64,000 nucleotides of DNA, taken from assembly GCF_900258515.1 (NCBI RefSeq), contig NZ_LT984884.1, positions 1,151,290-1,215,289 of the forward strand, in the 5' to 3' direction. This DNA comes from Lentibacillus sp. Marseille-P4043 (GTDB lineage: Bacteria; Bacillota; Bacilli; Bacillales; Amphibacillaceae). A program made the translations under genes and the position numbers. This document shows positions 38,705-46,937 of this stretch, piece by piece (within the stretch, counting starts at the first letter, position 1; each line of letters starts with the position of its first letter). The notes below the pieces were generated by a model that worked only from the letters and a program-made list of their open reading frames with translations, was not told where the DNA came from and made no database searches.

Positions 38705-39145
38705 ATGGCGGAGCATCATTTTCATTTACAAGCAGATTGGCCAGGTGGTCGAAATAGTGAAGGGCTGATTAAAGCAGGTAATTTGGAGACGAAAATTTCT
38801 ATCCCACCTGAAATGGATGGACCTGGGATCGGGACAAACCCTGATGAGATGTTGTTAGGAGCAGCAGCAACGTGTTATATCATAACGTTAGCGGCTATGA
38901 TTGAACGGGCGAACTTGCCATTACAGGAGATGGCTCTTGAATCAGAGGGTATTGTCGATGTAACGAACGGTGTTTTCACGTATAAAAAAATCATACATAA
39001 ACCAACCGTTTCCTTAAAGAGCGACGCAACCCAGGACGAGTATAACAAGCTCAAAAAGCTGGTGGAAAAGGCGGAAAAAAGCTGTATGATTTCCCGTGCG
39101 ATTGCAGGTAATGTTGAACTTGAACTGCAAGCAACCATTGAATAA
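38705..39145 (+). CDS. OsmC-family peroxiredoxin-like protein
   Basis: Cytosolic thiol peroxidase family protein of 146 residues that reduces organic hydroperoxides. The two active cysteines are placed as in OsmC/Ohr proteins: first in LLGAAATCYIITLAAMIER, second in AEKSCMISRAI. It resembles the SACOL1771-type subgroup. Start ATG 38705 behind GCGAGGTG. A terminator follows. Confidence 0.88.
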   Translation: MAEHHFHLQADWPGGRNSEGLIKAGNLETKISIPPEMDGPGIGTNPDEMLLGAAATCYIITLAAMIERANLPLQEMALESEGIVDVTNGVFTYKKIIHKPTVSLKSDATQDEYNKLKKLVEKAEKSCMISRAIAGNVELELQATIE

Positions 39146-39235
39146 ATGTAACGATCTGCACGTCTTAGTAGTTCCGATACTGTGGGGAAATGTTACAAAA
39201 TAACGGAAACCACGGCTAGCATTAGAAATACACAC

Positions 39236-39272
39236 AAAAACGCATGGATAATGATAAAATTCATGCGTTTTT
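39236..39272 (+). terminator. intrinsic terminator after the OsmC-like gene
   Basis: AAAAACGCATG pairs with CATGCGTTTTT over a 15-base loop, giving a T-rich 3' side. Confidence 0.82.
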
Positions 39273-39387
39273 AATTTAGGCGCCATTTGGTTCAAGTACA
39301 TTTTTTACCATTTCCTAACAAAAAATCCAGTCGCTTTATTAAGACTGAATTCTCTTCTCAAGGTTATTTACGAAAAAGCTGAGAACA

Positions 39388-39407
39388 CTCGTGACTTCAG
39401 TCATGAG
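39388..39407. repeat. left-end subterminal hairpin of the IS
   Basis: CTCGTGACTTCAGTCATGAG is an imperfect 20-base palindrome, one base different from its right-end counterpart. It is the expected TnpA recognition structure. Confidence 0.85.
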
Positions 39408-39555
39408 ATGAATCGGCTTCGGATAGGGCGTGGTTATGCCGCGTTAACTATCCGACATATGTTCATCCAAAAATGTACAAAAAATCACAAATATAATACC
39501 ATTATTCCCCCTAAACGTTTTAGCATATGTTATCATTAGCACGAGGTGAAAGATT

Positions 39556-40004
39556 TTGACAGACGTAAAACGTGGTAGGGGATATGTATACTGTATTCAG
39601 TACCATATTGTTTGCTGCATCAAATAGCAAAAGATAATGGCTTTACTATTTCAAAAAATGAAACCGATTACGACCATATTCATCTTCATGTCGACTGCCC
39701 CCCACAACACTCCATTCCAACCATGATCAAAACATTAAAAGGTGTCTCTGCAAGATTACTATTTAAAGAGTTCCCTAGCTTATTGTGGAATTCCAGTTAC
39801 TTTGTCGCAACCGTAAGCGAAAAGACAGAACAACAGATACGCCAATACATTGGTTATCAACAAAAAATAGCGAAAGGGGCTGAACCTAATGGCGTCACCA
39901 ACCTATGTGCTTACTTTGCCTTTGAAAGTGGAAATATGGCAAGAGCACATTTTAGAAAAACGCTTAAACATTGGGCGGAATATCTACAATGCCTGTCTAG
40001 GTGA
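39556..40004 (+). pseudogene. tnpA: decayed tnpA (Y1/HUH transposase)
   Basis: The N-terminal piece MTDVKRGRGYVYCIQYHIV starts at TTG 39556 behind GAGGTG and hits a stop at once after the conserved YHIV. The remainder continues in another frame from 39612 (LHQIAKDNGFTISKNETD). About 20 residues between them are missing. A second, in-frame gap removes the usual KKxLWGGH stretch (FKEFPSL joins LWNSSYF). The HUH pair (DHIHLHVDCPP) and the tyrosine region EQQIRQYIGYQQ remain. Homology ends near 39860, and the frame then runs into tnpB because the normal stop is lost. It should be inactive. Confidence 0.85.
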
Positions 40005-41337
40005 AGCATGGCGCAGATATAAATGCATGATACGGAATCCTAGATATTGGGAATTGGTTCGTATGCCAAAAGGAAAAGAACGCAATCAACTTCTGAATAA
40101 GTTGAAAGAACAATACGGCGTTCGTAAATTCGACTTAAATAGGTACGTTCAAGAAATGGGGCGTAAGTTTAAGCAAAACATTGGTTCTCAAATGACTCAG
40201 AATATCGCTGAACGAGCATTTCGAGCAGTGGAGAAAATCATGTACGGGAATGGTAAGAAAGTACGTTTTTGTTCGGTAGACCAATTTTTTTCGTTAGAAG
40301 AAAAGACCAACAAGACGGGTTTTCGTTATTTTCCCGAAAACGAACGCATGGAATGGTTAGGGCTTATTCTGCCCGTTATGATAAAAGATCAAGATGAATA
40401 CGCACACTTTGCTCTTCAAGATAAAATCAAATATTGCCGGCTTTTAAAAAGGCGAATTCGTGGTAAAAATCGTTACTTCGTTCAATTTGTATTAGAAGGT
40501 TTTCCGCCAGAGAAACGTAATCAGAACTATTCCAAAGATGAAAACGCGCGTGTAGGATTAGATATTGGCATATCTACAATTGCTATTGCTTCTGAAAAGG
40601 AAGTAAAGCTGTTAGAGCTTGCAGAAGGTTTGTCCGAAGAAGAACGCAAAAAACGGATCTTACAGCGTAAATCTGATCGTCAGCGTAGAGCGAATAACCC
40701 TGGTAAATATAAAGAAAATGGCACCATCAATCCATCAAATCGAGATAAATGGATTCAAAGTGAAAACTACAAGAAAACCCGAAAAGAATTAGCGGAGATG
40801 AGCCGGAAGGTAGCTGCTAAGAGAAAGCAAGCGCACAACCAACTGGCAAACCATATTCTATCGTTAGGTTTAGATGTCCGAGTGGAGACGATGAATTTCA
40901 AAGGGTTTCAAGTAAAAGCAAAGAAAACAGAGGTTAGTGAAAAGACAGGACGGTACAAACGGAAAAAACGTTTTGGGAAGTCATTAGCGAATCGTGCGCC
41001 ATCGCTGCTTCTTTCGATTATCGACAACAAACTAAACTATTTCGGCTTAAAACTAAAGCGGATTGACACTGCTAAAGTGAAAGCCAGTCAATTTGAACAC
41101 TTCACGCAAACATACGTGAAGAAAAAACTTTGGGAACGTTGGAATCACTTTGAACAAGGTAATGTTCAACGTGATTTGTATAGTGCCTTTCTAATCATGA
41201 ATACAAAAGATAATCTATATGAAATAGATGTTGGACGAGCAAACGAAACATGGAACAACTTCTTTGATAAGCATGACCGGGAAATGGAACGATTGAAACA
41301 TGTGAATAAGAAACAATTAAGTAGTATTGGTTTGTGA
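39889..41337 (+). CDS. tnpB: TnpB, RNA-guided nuclease of the IS200/IS605 family, without zinc ribbon
   Basis: Protein of 482 residues with the TnpB layout: N-terminal WED/REC-like region and a C-terminal RuvC domain. The RuvC triad appears intact: D225 in VGLDIGIST, E333 in RVETMNFKGF, D429 in QRDLYSAFLIMN. The region between E333 and D429 normally holds a CxxC...CxxC zinc ribbon; here it reads ASQFEHFTQTYVKKKLWERW with no cysteine. ATG start with AAAGGGG upstream. Its function would be cleavage of the empty donor site to keep the element. With tnpA broken it may be a relic or may have been co-opted. Confidence 0.88.
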   Translation: MASPTYVLTLPLKVEIWQEHILEKRLNIGRNIYNACLGEAWRRYKCMIRNPRYWELVRMPKGKERNQLLNKLKEQYGVRKFDLNRYVQEMGRKFKQNIGSQMTQNIAERAFRAVEKIMYGNGKKVRFCSVDQFFSLEEKTNKTGFRYFPENERMEWLGLILPVMIKDQDEYAHFALQDKIKYCRLLKRRIRGKNRYFVQFVLEGFPPEKRNQNYSKDENARVGLDIGISTIAIASEKEVKLLELAEGLSEEERKKRILQRKSDRQRRANNPGKYKENGTINPSNRDKWIQSENYKKTRKELAEMSRKVAAKRKQAHNQLANHILSLGLDVRVETMNFKGFQVKAKKTEVSEKTGRYKRKKRFGKSLANRAPSLLLSIIDNKLNYFGLKLKRIDTAKVKASQFEHFTQTYVKKKLWERWNHFEQGNVQRDLYSAFLIMNTKDNLYEIDVGRANETWNNFFDKHDREMERLKHVNKKQLSSIGL

Positions 41338-41500
41338 AGTTTAAATACAAAAGGGTTTTGAACCGAGCCCACAGGGCGATAATGGCAGCAATCGTTGCCT
41401 CGTCCATGAAAGTCTAAGGGAAATAGCTTAGTGGCTCATGTCAGCTGAAAACTCGTTTTTCGGTCATTCAGACGAAGGCTGAATGAAAGTACCTTAGAAC

Positions 41501-41520
41501 CTCGTGACTTTAGTCATGAG
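41501..41520. repeat. right-end subterminal hairpin of the IS
   Basis: CTCGTGACTTTAGTCATGAG, matching the left-end hairpin at 19 of 20 bases. It lies at the 3' edge of the presumed guide-RNA scaffold, so the sequence just beyond (from about 41521) would act as guide. Confidence 0.85.
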
Positions 41521-41780
41521 AGGTTCAGTTTTGTGTCATGTTTTCCTGTTTTCTCACTTAAGTAATCAACATCGTACATAATACCGTCAACCTTCCTAGA
41601 TATTAAATTTAAAGGACCTTTAACATCCTCCTGTTGACTTTTCTCTATTTTATCAAGTCTCTGTAGTACCTCTTTAAACTGGCCGTCAACTTTAATAAAC
41701 TGATTGTCAACCTTATCAAACTGACGATCAATTTTATCAAATCGTTCTAAGATGATTTTAAGCAATTCTTCATTATCCAT
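41514..41780 (-). pseudogene. coiled-coil protein gene cut near its 3' end by the IS
   Basis: 88 codons with heptad-like pattern (ERFDKIDRQFDKVDNQFIKV and similar), then GIMYDVDYLSEKTGKHDTKLN. The last codons and the stop are supplied by the IS end. Across the IS, the minus strand at about 39384-39338 continues the frame plausibly with SFFVNNLEKRIQS and a stop, which suggests the original C-terminus. ATG 41780 is behind GAGGTG. Function unknown; coiled-coil proteins of this kind recur in Bacillaceae. Confidence 0.6.
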
Positions 41781-41960
41781 TTAATCACCTCTTTATTAAA
41801 TCTATTATATTGATTATACCATATACGTATGCTGTTATTTTATAAATTTTAGTTAATACCTCTATCTTTTCAAAACACCGCTAGAACCATAAAAGAATCG
41901 CTAACATGAGTTTGCCGCGCTGCTTTTTTAAATGAAAATGTTTGCTAGCATTTAATTTTC

Positions 41961-41990
41961 TTGACACATTATTGGTTCCCCTTGTATAGT
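41961..41990 (+). promoter_or_regulatory. sigma-A type promoter for tcyP
   Basis: Perfect TTGACA, an 18-base spacer and TATAGT, 135 bases before the tcyP start. Nothing else was recognised between the coiled-coil gene and this promoter. Confidence 0.75.
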
Positions 41991-42010
41991 ATTAAAGCAT
42001 ACTAAAAACA

Positions 42011-42036
42011 TCGGAATTATTAATATTTAATTCTGA
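42011..42036. promoter_or_regulatory. palindromic operator candidate before tcyP
   Basis: TCGGAATTA-N8-TAATTCTGA, 8 of 9 positions symmetric, starting about 20 bases after the -10 element. In B. subtilis tcyP is repressed by CymR, whose sites contain GGAATT-type half sites. The regulator is an inference. Confidence 0.45.
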
Positions 42037-42125
42037 TTTTGAATTGGCGGGTGCTTACGTTAGACAGAACAGGAAAGGCACTTGCAGCATAGACAAATAT
42101 AATCAACAACAGAGGAGGAAAAAGA

Positions 42126-43520
42126 GTGGATGCATTTTTAGTCATTGTAAACGTTGCCGTGTTAGTAGCAATCATTGGTCTTCTTATTTGGATGCAAAAA
42201 AGGCATTTATCATTTACAAAACGCGTGTTCACAGGTTTAGGCGTTGGGATTGTGCTTGGCGCTATTTTACAAGCAATTTATGGCGCCGGTTCAGAGGTAT
42301 TAACACAAACAACAGATTGGTACAATATCGTTGGGCGGGGATATATTAATTTACTAATGATGATCGTTGTGCCGCTTGTTATGGTATCGATTATTCAGTC
42401 GATTATAAATTTAAAAAAATCATCAGAACTAGGTAAAATGTCTGCATGGATTATCGGTATTCTTGTCGCAACTGCCATGATAGCGGCGCTTGTAGGTATT
42501 GGTAGTGCTGCATTATTCGATCTTAATGCGGATCAGATTGAAGCAGGTCAGGCAGAAAATGATCGTAGTACAATGCTGGAATCGACATTAGGTGATGTGG
42601 AAGATATGTCTACGCCTGATAAAATTCTAAGCTTTATTCCATCAAACATCTTTTTGGATATGACACAAGGACGATCTACATCTGTTATTGCGGTAGTAAT
42701 ATTTTCTCTAATTGTCGGGATTGCTGTCTTAGGATTACGCAGAAAGAACCCGGAACAAGCTGACGTGTTTACAAAAATAATAAATTCACTGTATGCCGTT
42801 GTGATGCGGATTGTAACGTTGATTCTAAGGTTGACACCATTTGGTATTTTAGCACTCATGGCGAATACAGTGGCAAACACTGATTTCGCTGGCATTATTG
42901 AATTAGGTAAATTTGTTATTGCTTCTTACGTGGCAATTATAGCTATGTTTATTATTCATTTGATTCTAGTAGGTGTATTCGGCTTAAGCCCAATGACGTA
43001 CTTGAAAAAAGTGATGCCTGTATTAACCTTTGCCTTTACATCGCGTTCAAGTGCGGGAACGATTCCGTTAAACATTCAAGCACAGAAAAACTCACTTGGC
43101 GTTCACGAAGGTATTGCAAACATGTCGGCATCATTTGGTGCAACAATTGGTCAAAATGGTTGTGCAGGACTCTATCCGGCCATGCTCGCGATTATGATTG
43201 CACCATCAGTTGGAATTGATCCATTTACATTTAGTTTCATTGCAAAATTAGTATTAATCGTCGGTATCAGTTCATTTGGTGTAGCAGGTGTTGGTGGTGG
43301 AGCAACATTTGCAGCTATAATCGTTCTATCGTCCATGGGCTTGCCAGTAGGACTCGCTGGACTGCTTATCTCTATCGAAGCACTAATTGATATGGGACGT
43401 ACAGCACTTAATGTGAATGATGCAATGGTAACAGGAACCCTAACATCACGGATCTTAGGAAAATTAAATCTAAAAACATTTAATGATAAAGCAGCAATTG
43501 AAAAAGATATAGCATTGTAA
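42126..43520 (+). CDS. tcyP: L-cystine:cation symporter TcyP
   Basis: Dicarboxylate/amino acid:cation symporter family protein of 464 residues, closely like B. subtilis TcyP, importing L-cystine. About nine hydrophobic segments are seen. The substrate-binding serine-rich turn is FAFTSRSSAGTIPLN near residue 305; the second hallmark block, MSASFGATIGQNGCAG, is near residue 340, and the tip GVAGVGGGATFAA is near 385. GTG start 42126 behind AGAGGAGG. Monocistronic with its own promoter and terminator. Confidence 0.92.
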   Translation: MDAFLVIVNVAVLVAIIGLLIWMQKRHLSFTKRVFTGLGVGIVLGAILQAIYGAGSEVLTQTTDWYNIVGRGYINLLMMIVVPLVMVSIIQSIINLKKSSELGKMSAWIIGILVATAMIAALVGIGSAALFDLNADQIEAGQAENDRSTMLESTLGDVEDMSTPDKILSFIPSNIFLDMTQGRSTSVIAVVIFSLIVGIAVLGLRRKNPEQADVFTKIINSLYAVVMRIVTLILRLTPFGILALMANTVANTDFAGIIELGKFVIASYVAIIAMFIIHLILVGVFGLSPMTYLKKVMPVLTFAFTSRSSAGTIPLNIQAQKNSLGVHEGIANMSASFGATIGQNGCAGLYPAMLAIMIAPSVGIDPFTFSFIAKLVLIVGISSFGVAGVGGGATFAAIIVLSSMGLPVGLAGLLISIEALIDMGRTALNVNDAMVTGTLTSRILGKLNLKTFNDKAAIEKDIAL

Positions 43521-43522
43521 AG

Positions 43523-43557
43523 AAATGGTCGCTTCCGGTTGGGAGCGACCATTTTTG
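43523..43557 (+). terminator. intrinsic terminator after tcyP
   Basis: AATGGTCGCT pairs with AGCGACCATT over a short loop and runs into TTTTTG. Array A3 starts within 20 bases. Confidence 0.88.
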
Positions 43558-43572
43558 TATCGCACATTTATG

Positions 43573-43915
43573 GGTCGCGCACCCTGGCCGAAAAGTCGCG
43601 CACCCCGAGCAAAAAGACGCATACCCCGGCCGGAAAGTCATGTATCCAGAGTCAAGTCGCCGAACAAACGTGAAAAGTCGCCGGACGAACGCAGAAAGTC
43701 GCCGGACGATCGCGGAAAGTCGCCGGACGAACGGGGGAAGCCGCCGGACGAACGGGGAAAGTCGCCGGACGAACGGGGAAAGTCGCCGGACGAACGGGGA
43801 AAGTCGCCGGACGAACGGGGAAAGTCGCCGGACGAACGGGGAAAGTCGCCGAACAAACGGGGGAAGCCGCCGAACGAATGCGGAAAGTCGCCGGACAACC
43901 ATGAAACGTCGCGGC
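43573..43915. repeat. tandem array A3, 21-bp units
   Basis: The regular part (about 43656-43890) is roughly eleven units of 21 bases, each an A followed by AAGTCGCCGGACGAACGGGG. Flanking units are more diverged. As 21 is a multiple of three, every frame gives a 7-residue repeat (KSPDERG on the plus strand), and frames are open on both strands. No ribosome site or sensible start was found, so coding is doubtful. It lacks the ACATC core of the other arrays but has similar unit length, position after a terminator, and a GAAAGTCG start that could be a variant of GAAACATCG. Confidence 0.9.
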
Positions 43916-43941
43916 ACCCCGGCCATGAGTCGTCCCCTAAG

Positions 43942-45759
43942 CTACCTCTCCACCAAGGCCTTCACCTTTTCTAAGTCCTGTTTTTCTTTCACCGCAAAAT
44001 AATCGGCAAATGGACATCCGAGCAACTGGACACGCTCCACCACATTCTTAATCGTGAATTGTACGGGGGTTAATCCTTCTTGTAATTCCTCCCAAAATAA
44101 TGGTGTGGCAACGGTTGCTTCGGCAGTTTTTCTAGTTGAATATGGTGCAATAATTGTTTTGTCTTTTCCATGCTGAACATAATCAATGTACATGCGCTCG
44201 TACCGATTTTTCTTCATTCGCTCCGTCGTAAAATAATTGGGGTATGCGTTCTCAATTGTCCAGGCAATGGCTTGTGTAAAAATAGCTGTTTCGTCATATG
44301 TCAAACTGTTTTCTGGAATGGGAATATGAACCTGTAGCCCTTTATTTCCTGATGTTTTAACAAAGGAAATGAGTGATAAATCATCAAGAATTTGTTTCAC
44401 TAACTTTGCGGCATGGATGGCGAGCGAAAAGCGTTCACGGTCCGGTGGGTCAAGATCAAATACGATTTCAGATGGATTCGAATTGCCCGCTTTTTGAAAC
44501 GGAATATGATACTCCATTGCCCCGTGATTGCCAAACCACGTTAGGGCCTCCAGCGTATTGCATATAATAAACGTTTCTCCATCCATTTCTAGACTATCGA
44601 CATATGATGGTGCGTAATCGGGAAGATGTTTTTGGAAAAATGATTCACCTGTTACACCGTCAGGACAGCGGATTAGAGTAAGGGCATGATCTCTTAAAAA
44701 CGGCATCATATAAGGAGAAATCTCCCGCAAATAAACGAGCAAATCTCCTTTTGTTAAATTGCTTTTTGGCCAAAAGACCTTATCTGTATTAGTTAGATCT
44801 AATTCCTCGGGGAGCATGGCCATATCTAGTCGCAGTTTATCGATTGTACATTCGGAAGCGGACGTATTTACTAACAGATTAGCAAATTCCGGTTCGCGAA
44901 GTTCACTTTTCAGCAAATCCAATGTATGTATGCTGGCACAAATAGCTGGAGGTAATGCAAAGCCTCCTTCCAGCTGTTCTCCTCGTGTTGAAAATAATTG
45001 TTTCAATGTTCCCAATGCCTCCGAATCCATTCCGTGTTTACATTTACCAATTTCAACGATGTCTGGTCCGTCATAAACATTTGCTGTAAAATAATCGTTC
45101 TTCGTATCAAAAAAGGTTAGGACACACTGGATCGAACGCCAATTTTTTATTTTAAACCAATCATTATGCTGCTTGCCATTTCCGTAAACACTATTTTTCC
45201 GCTTTGCAATGATGCCTTCCCCTTTATGTGCGAAAATAATATTCCATAATTCATTTGGGTTTTCATAAAAGGGGACATAACTTAGACGGTTCCCTAGCGA
45301 AATATCCGCATTCAAATTCCCATCTGCAAATAAATTCGATAACTTGTTTTTCCGCTTCTGAAAACTTTCTTGTATCAGATCAGAGCCTGCCTTTTGAAGC
45401 ATATCAAAGGCAAGAAATGTTGCAGCTCTTTTATCGGCAGCATTGTTAATGGATGTTTTATCCTTCAGTCTGCCGCGTTTTTGTATCCAAGAGAAGTTGG
45501 CTTGATAAGGATTATTTAGTATTACCAATTCGCCATCGAGTTTGAGTGGGAGAAATTCGCTAAGAGATGCTTGATGTGCTAGACAATAGTCCACAATCTC
45601 AGGAAAATTCGCTGTCAGATCTTTATCATTTTTGCTTGTTAAAGTAATCCGATTTGTTTCCCAATGTAACACACAGCGGAAGCCATCATATTTTACTTCA
45701 AATAACCAATCATCTTCACGCGGAATGTTAGTACTAGCAATAGGCTTCATTAGAATCAT
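43942..45759 (-). CDS. ligD: ATP-dependent DNA ligase LigD (ligase plus polymerase domains)
   Basis: Non-homologous end-joining enzyme of 605 residues. The N-terminal ligase domain has the adenylated lysine in FEVKYDGFRC near residue 27 and a later EGIIAKRK motif. The C-terminal polymerase/primase domain has LTNTDKVFWPKSNLTKGDLL near residue 310 and the metal-binding DLDPPDRERF. The 3'-phosphoesterase domain of Pseudomonas or Mycobacterium LigD is absent, as in Bacillus. The start at 45759 is chosen for the AAGGAGG site and family N-terminus; the frame extends 60 codons upstream without coding character. Divergent from ku. Confidence 0.94.
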   Translation of the reverse strand: MILMKPIASTNIPREDDWLFEVKYDGFRCVLHWETNRITLTSKNDKDLTANFPEIVDYCLAHQASLSEFLPLKLDGELVILNNPYQANFSWIQKRGRLKDKTSINNAADKRAATFLAFDMLQKAGSDLIQESFQKRKNKLSNLFADGNLNADISLGNRLSYVPFYENPNELWNIIFAHKGEGIIAKRKNSVYGNGKQHNDWFKIKNWRSIQCVLTFFDTKNDYFTANVYDGPDIVEIGKCKHGMDSEALGTLKQLFSTRGEQLEGGFALPPAICASIHTLDLLKSELREPEFANLLVNTSASECTIDKLRLDMAMLPEELDLTNTDKVFWPKSNLTKGDLLVYLREISPYMMPFLRDHALTLIRCPDGVTGESFFQKHLPDYAPSYVDSLEMDGETFIICNTLEALTWFGNHGAMEYHIPFQKAGNSNPSEIVFDLDPPDRERFSLAIHAAKLVKQILDDLSLISFVKTSGNKGLQVHIPIPENSLTYDETAIFTQAIAWTIENAYPNYFTTERMKKNRYERMYIDYVQHGKDKTIIAPYSTRKTAEATVATPLFWEELQEGLTPVQFTIKNVVERVQLLGCPFADYFAVKEKQDLEKVKALVER

Positions 45760-45869
45760 CTCAGCATTCCTCCTTATTCTTTTTAGGGTGGCTTGTTCCA
45801 CAAAAAATAATCCATGAAGGATAAAAATAATTGGAATCGGCACAATATGAAAAAAGGGGGGTTCTTGCT

Positions 45870-46718
45870 TTGCATACGATGTGGAAAGGAACAATAAGTT
45901 TTGGCTTGGTGAACATTCCAGTAAAAATGCATGCGGCAACAGAGAACAAAGATGTTAAGCTCAGACAGTTGCATAAAGAATGCCAATCTCCAATTAAATA
46001 TGAACGTGTTTGTCCCGTATGTGATCGGGAAGTGAAAAATGACGAAATTGTTAAAGCATATGAATACGCCAAGAATAAATTTGTCGTGTTAGATGACGAA
46101 GAGTTAGAGGCGTTAAAGAAGGAGCAAGAGGATAAAGCGGTTGAAATTGCTGACTTTGTCAAATTAGAGGAAATCGACCCCATTTATTTTGAGAAAAGCT
46201 ATTATTTGTCTCCAAATGAAGGAGGCGCAAAAGCATATGGCTTATTGCGGGCTGCCTTAAAGGACTCAGGGAAAATAGGGATTGCTAAGATGATTATCCG
46301 GTCGAAGGAGCAATTGGCTGTCATTCGTGTTTATGAAAATACACTTGTTGTGGAGACAATCCATTATCCGGATGAGGTTCGGCAGGTTCAAGATGTCCCA
46401 AATGTTCCGGAAGAAGTCGAACAAACACAAAAAGAATTGGACACCGCGAAAATGCTCGTTGATCAGTTAACAACGGAATTTGATCCAGAAAAGTATAACG
46501 ACGATTATCGCACTGCATTGCTCGATTTAATCGAGGAGAAGAAAAATAAAGAACAAGTTGTTACAGGTGATGAAAAACCAGCGCCAGATAATGTTACCAA
46601 TCTTATGGATGCTTTACAGGCATCATTGGATCGGGCCAAAACCGACAAACCAAAACCAAAACAGCCAAAGAAGAAAACAAAGGTAAGTACACAAAAGAAG
46701 AAGAAGATTGCCAAGTAG
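45870..46718 (+). CDS. ku: DNA end-binding protein Ku
   Basis: Homodimeric ring protein of 282 residues that binds double-strand ends and recruits LigD. It begins with the family sequence MHTMWKGTISFGLVNIPVKM and contains YERVCPVCDREV and YYLSPNEGGAKAYGLLR. A lysine-rich tail (KPKPKQPKKKTKVSTQKKKK) is likely DNA-binding. The start is TTG 45870 with AAAGGGGGG 8 bases upstream; the frame extends further but without homology. It is 110 bases from divergent ligD. In Bacillus this pair acts mainly in spores and stationary phase. Confidence 0.94.
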   Translation: MHTMWKGTISFGLVNIPVKMHAATENKDVKLRQLHKECQSPIKYERVCPVCDREVKNDEIVKAYEYAKNKFVVLDDEELEALKKEQEDKAVEIADFVKLEEIDPIYFEKSYYLSPNEGGAKAYGLLRAALKDSGKIGIAKMIIRSKEQLAVIRVYENTLVVETIHYPDEVRQVQDVPNVPEEVEQTQKELDTAKMLVDQLTTEFDPEKYNDDYRTALLDLIEEKKNKEQVVTGDEKPAPDNVTNLMDALQASLDRAKTDKPKPKQPKKKTKVSTQKKKKIAK

Positions 46719-46752
46719 GCACTTGCGGGTTTCTGCAAGTGCTGTATTTTTT
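46719..46752 (+). terminator. intrinsic terminator after ku
   Basis: GCACTTGC pairs with GCAAGTGC over an 8-base loop, with TTTTTT shortly after. It begins at the base after the stop codon. Confidence 0.85.
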
Positions 46753-46937
46753 GACTTAAACAGCTTGTAAAATGTGGCAAATTCATGAAAAGTATTACGC
46801 GATTATATCTGTCTTGCAACCGATTTACAATTCATTTACAACCTCATGAAATCGCTAGTTTGCCTACGTATTTCTGTTTGAAAAGGGGTAAACTTGAATA
46901 CAGATTAGCACGATTTCAAAAAAGGGGATTGAGTTGT

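Larger units (their letters stand above)
39380..41525 (+). mobile_element. IS200/IS605-type insertion sequence, probably immobile
   Basis: About 2.1 kb, bounded by subterminal hairpins of nearly identical sequence: CTCGTGACTTCAGTCATGAG at 39388-39407 and CTCGTGACTTTAGTCATGAG at 41501-41520. Such hairpins are the substrates of HUH transposases. It carries a broken tnpA and an intact tnpB. Exact outer ends cannot be fixed without an empty site. The 3' region after tnpB (41338-41520) is where TnpB guide RNAs are normally encoded. Confidence 0.88.

Noticed and set aside
45760..45939. 60-codon N-terminal extension of LigD
   Set aside because: It lies across the divergent promoter region and overlaps the ku start; a strong ribosome site supports the start at 45759.
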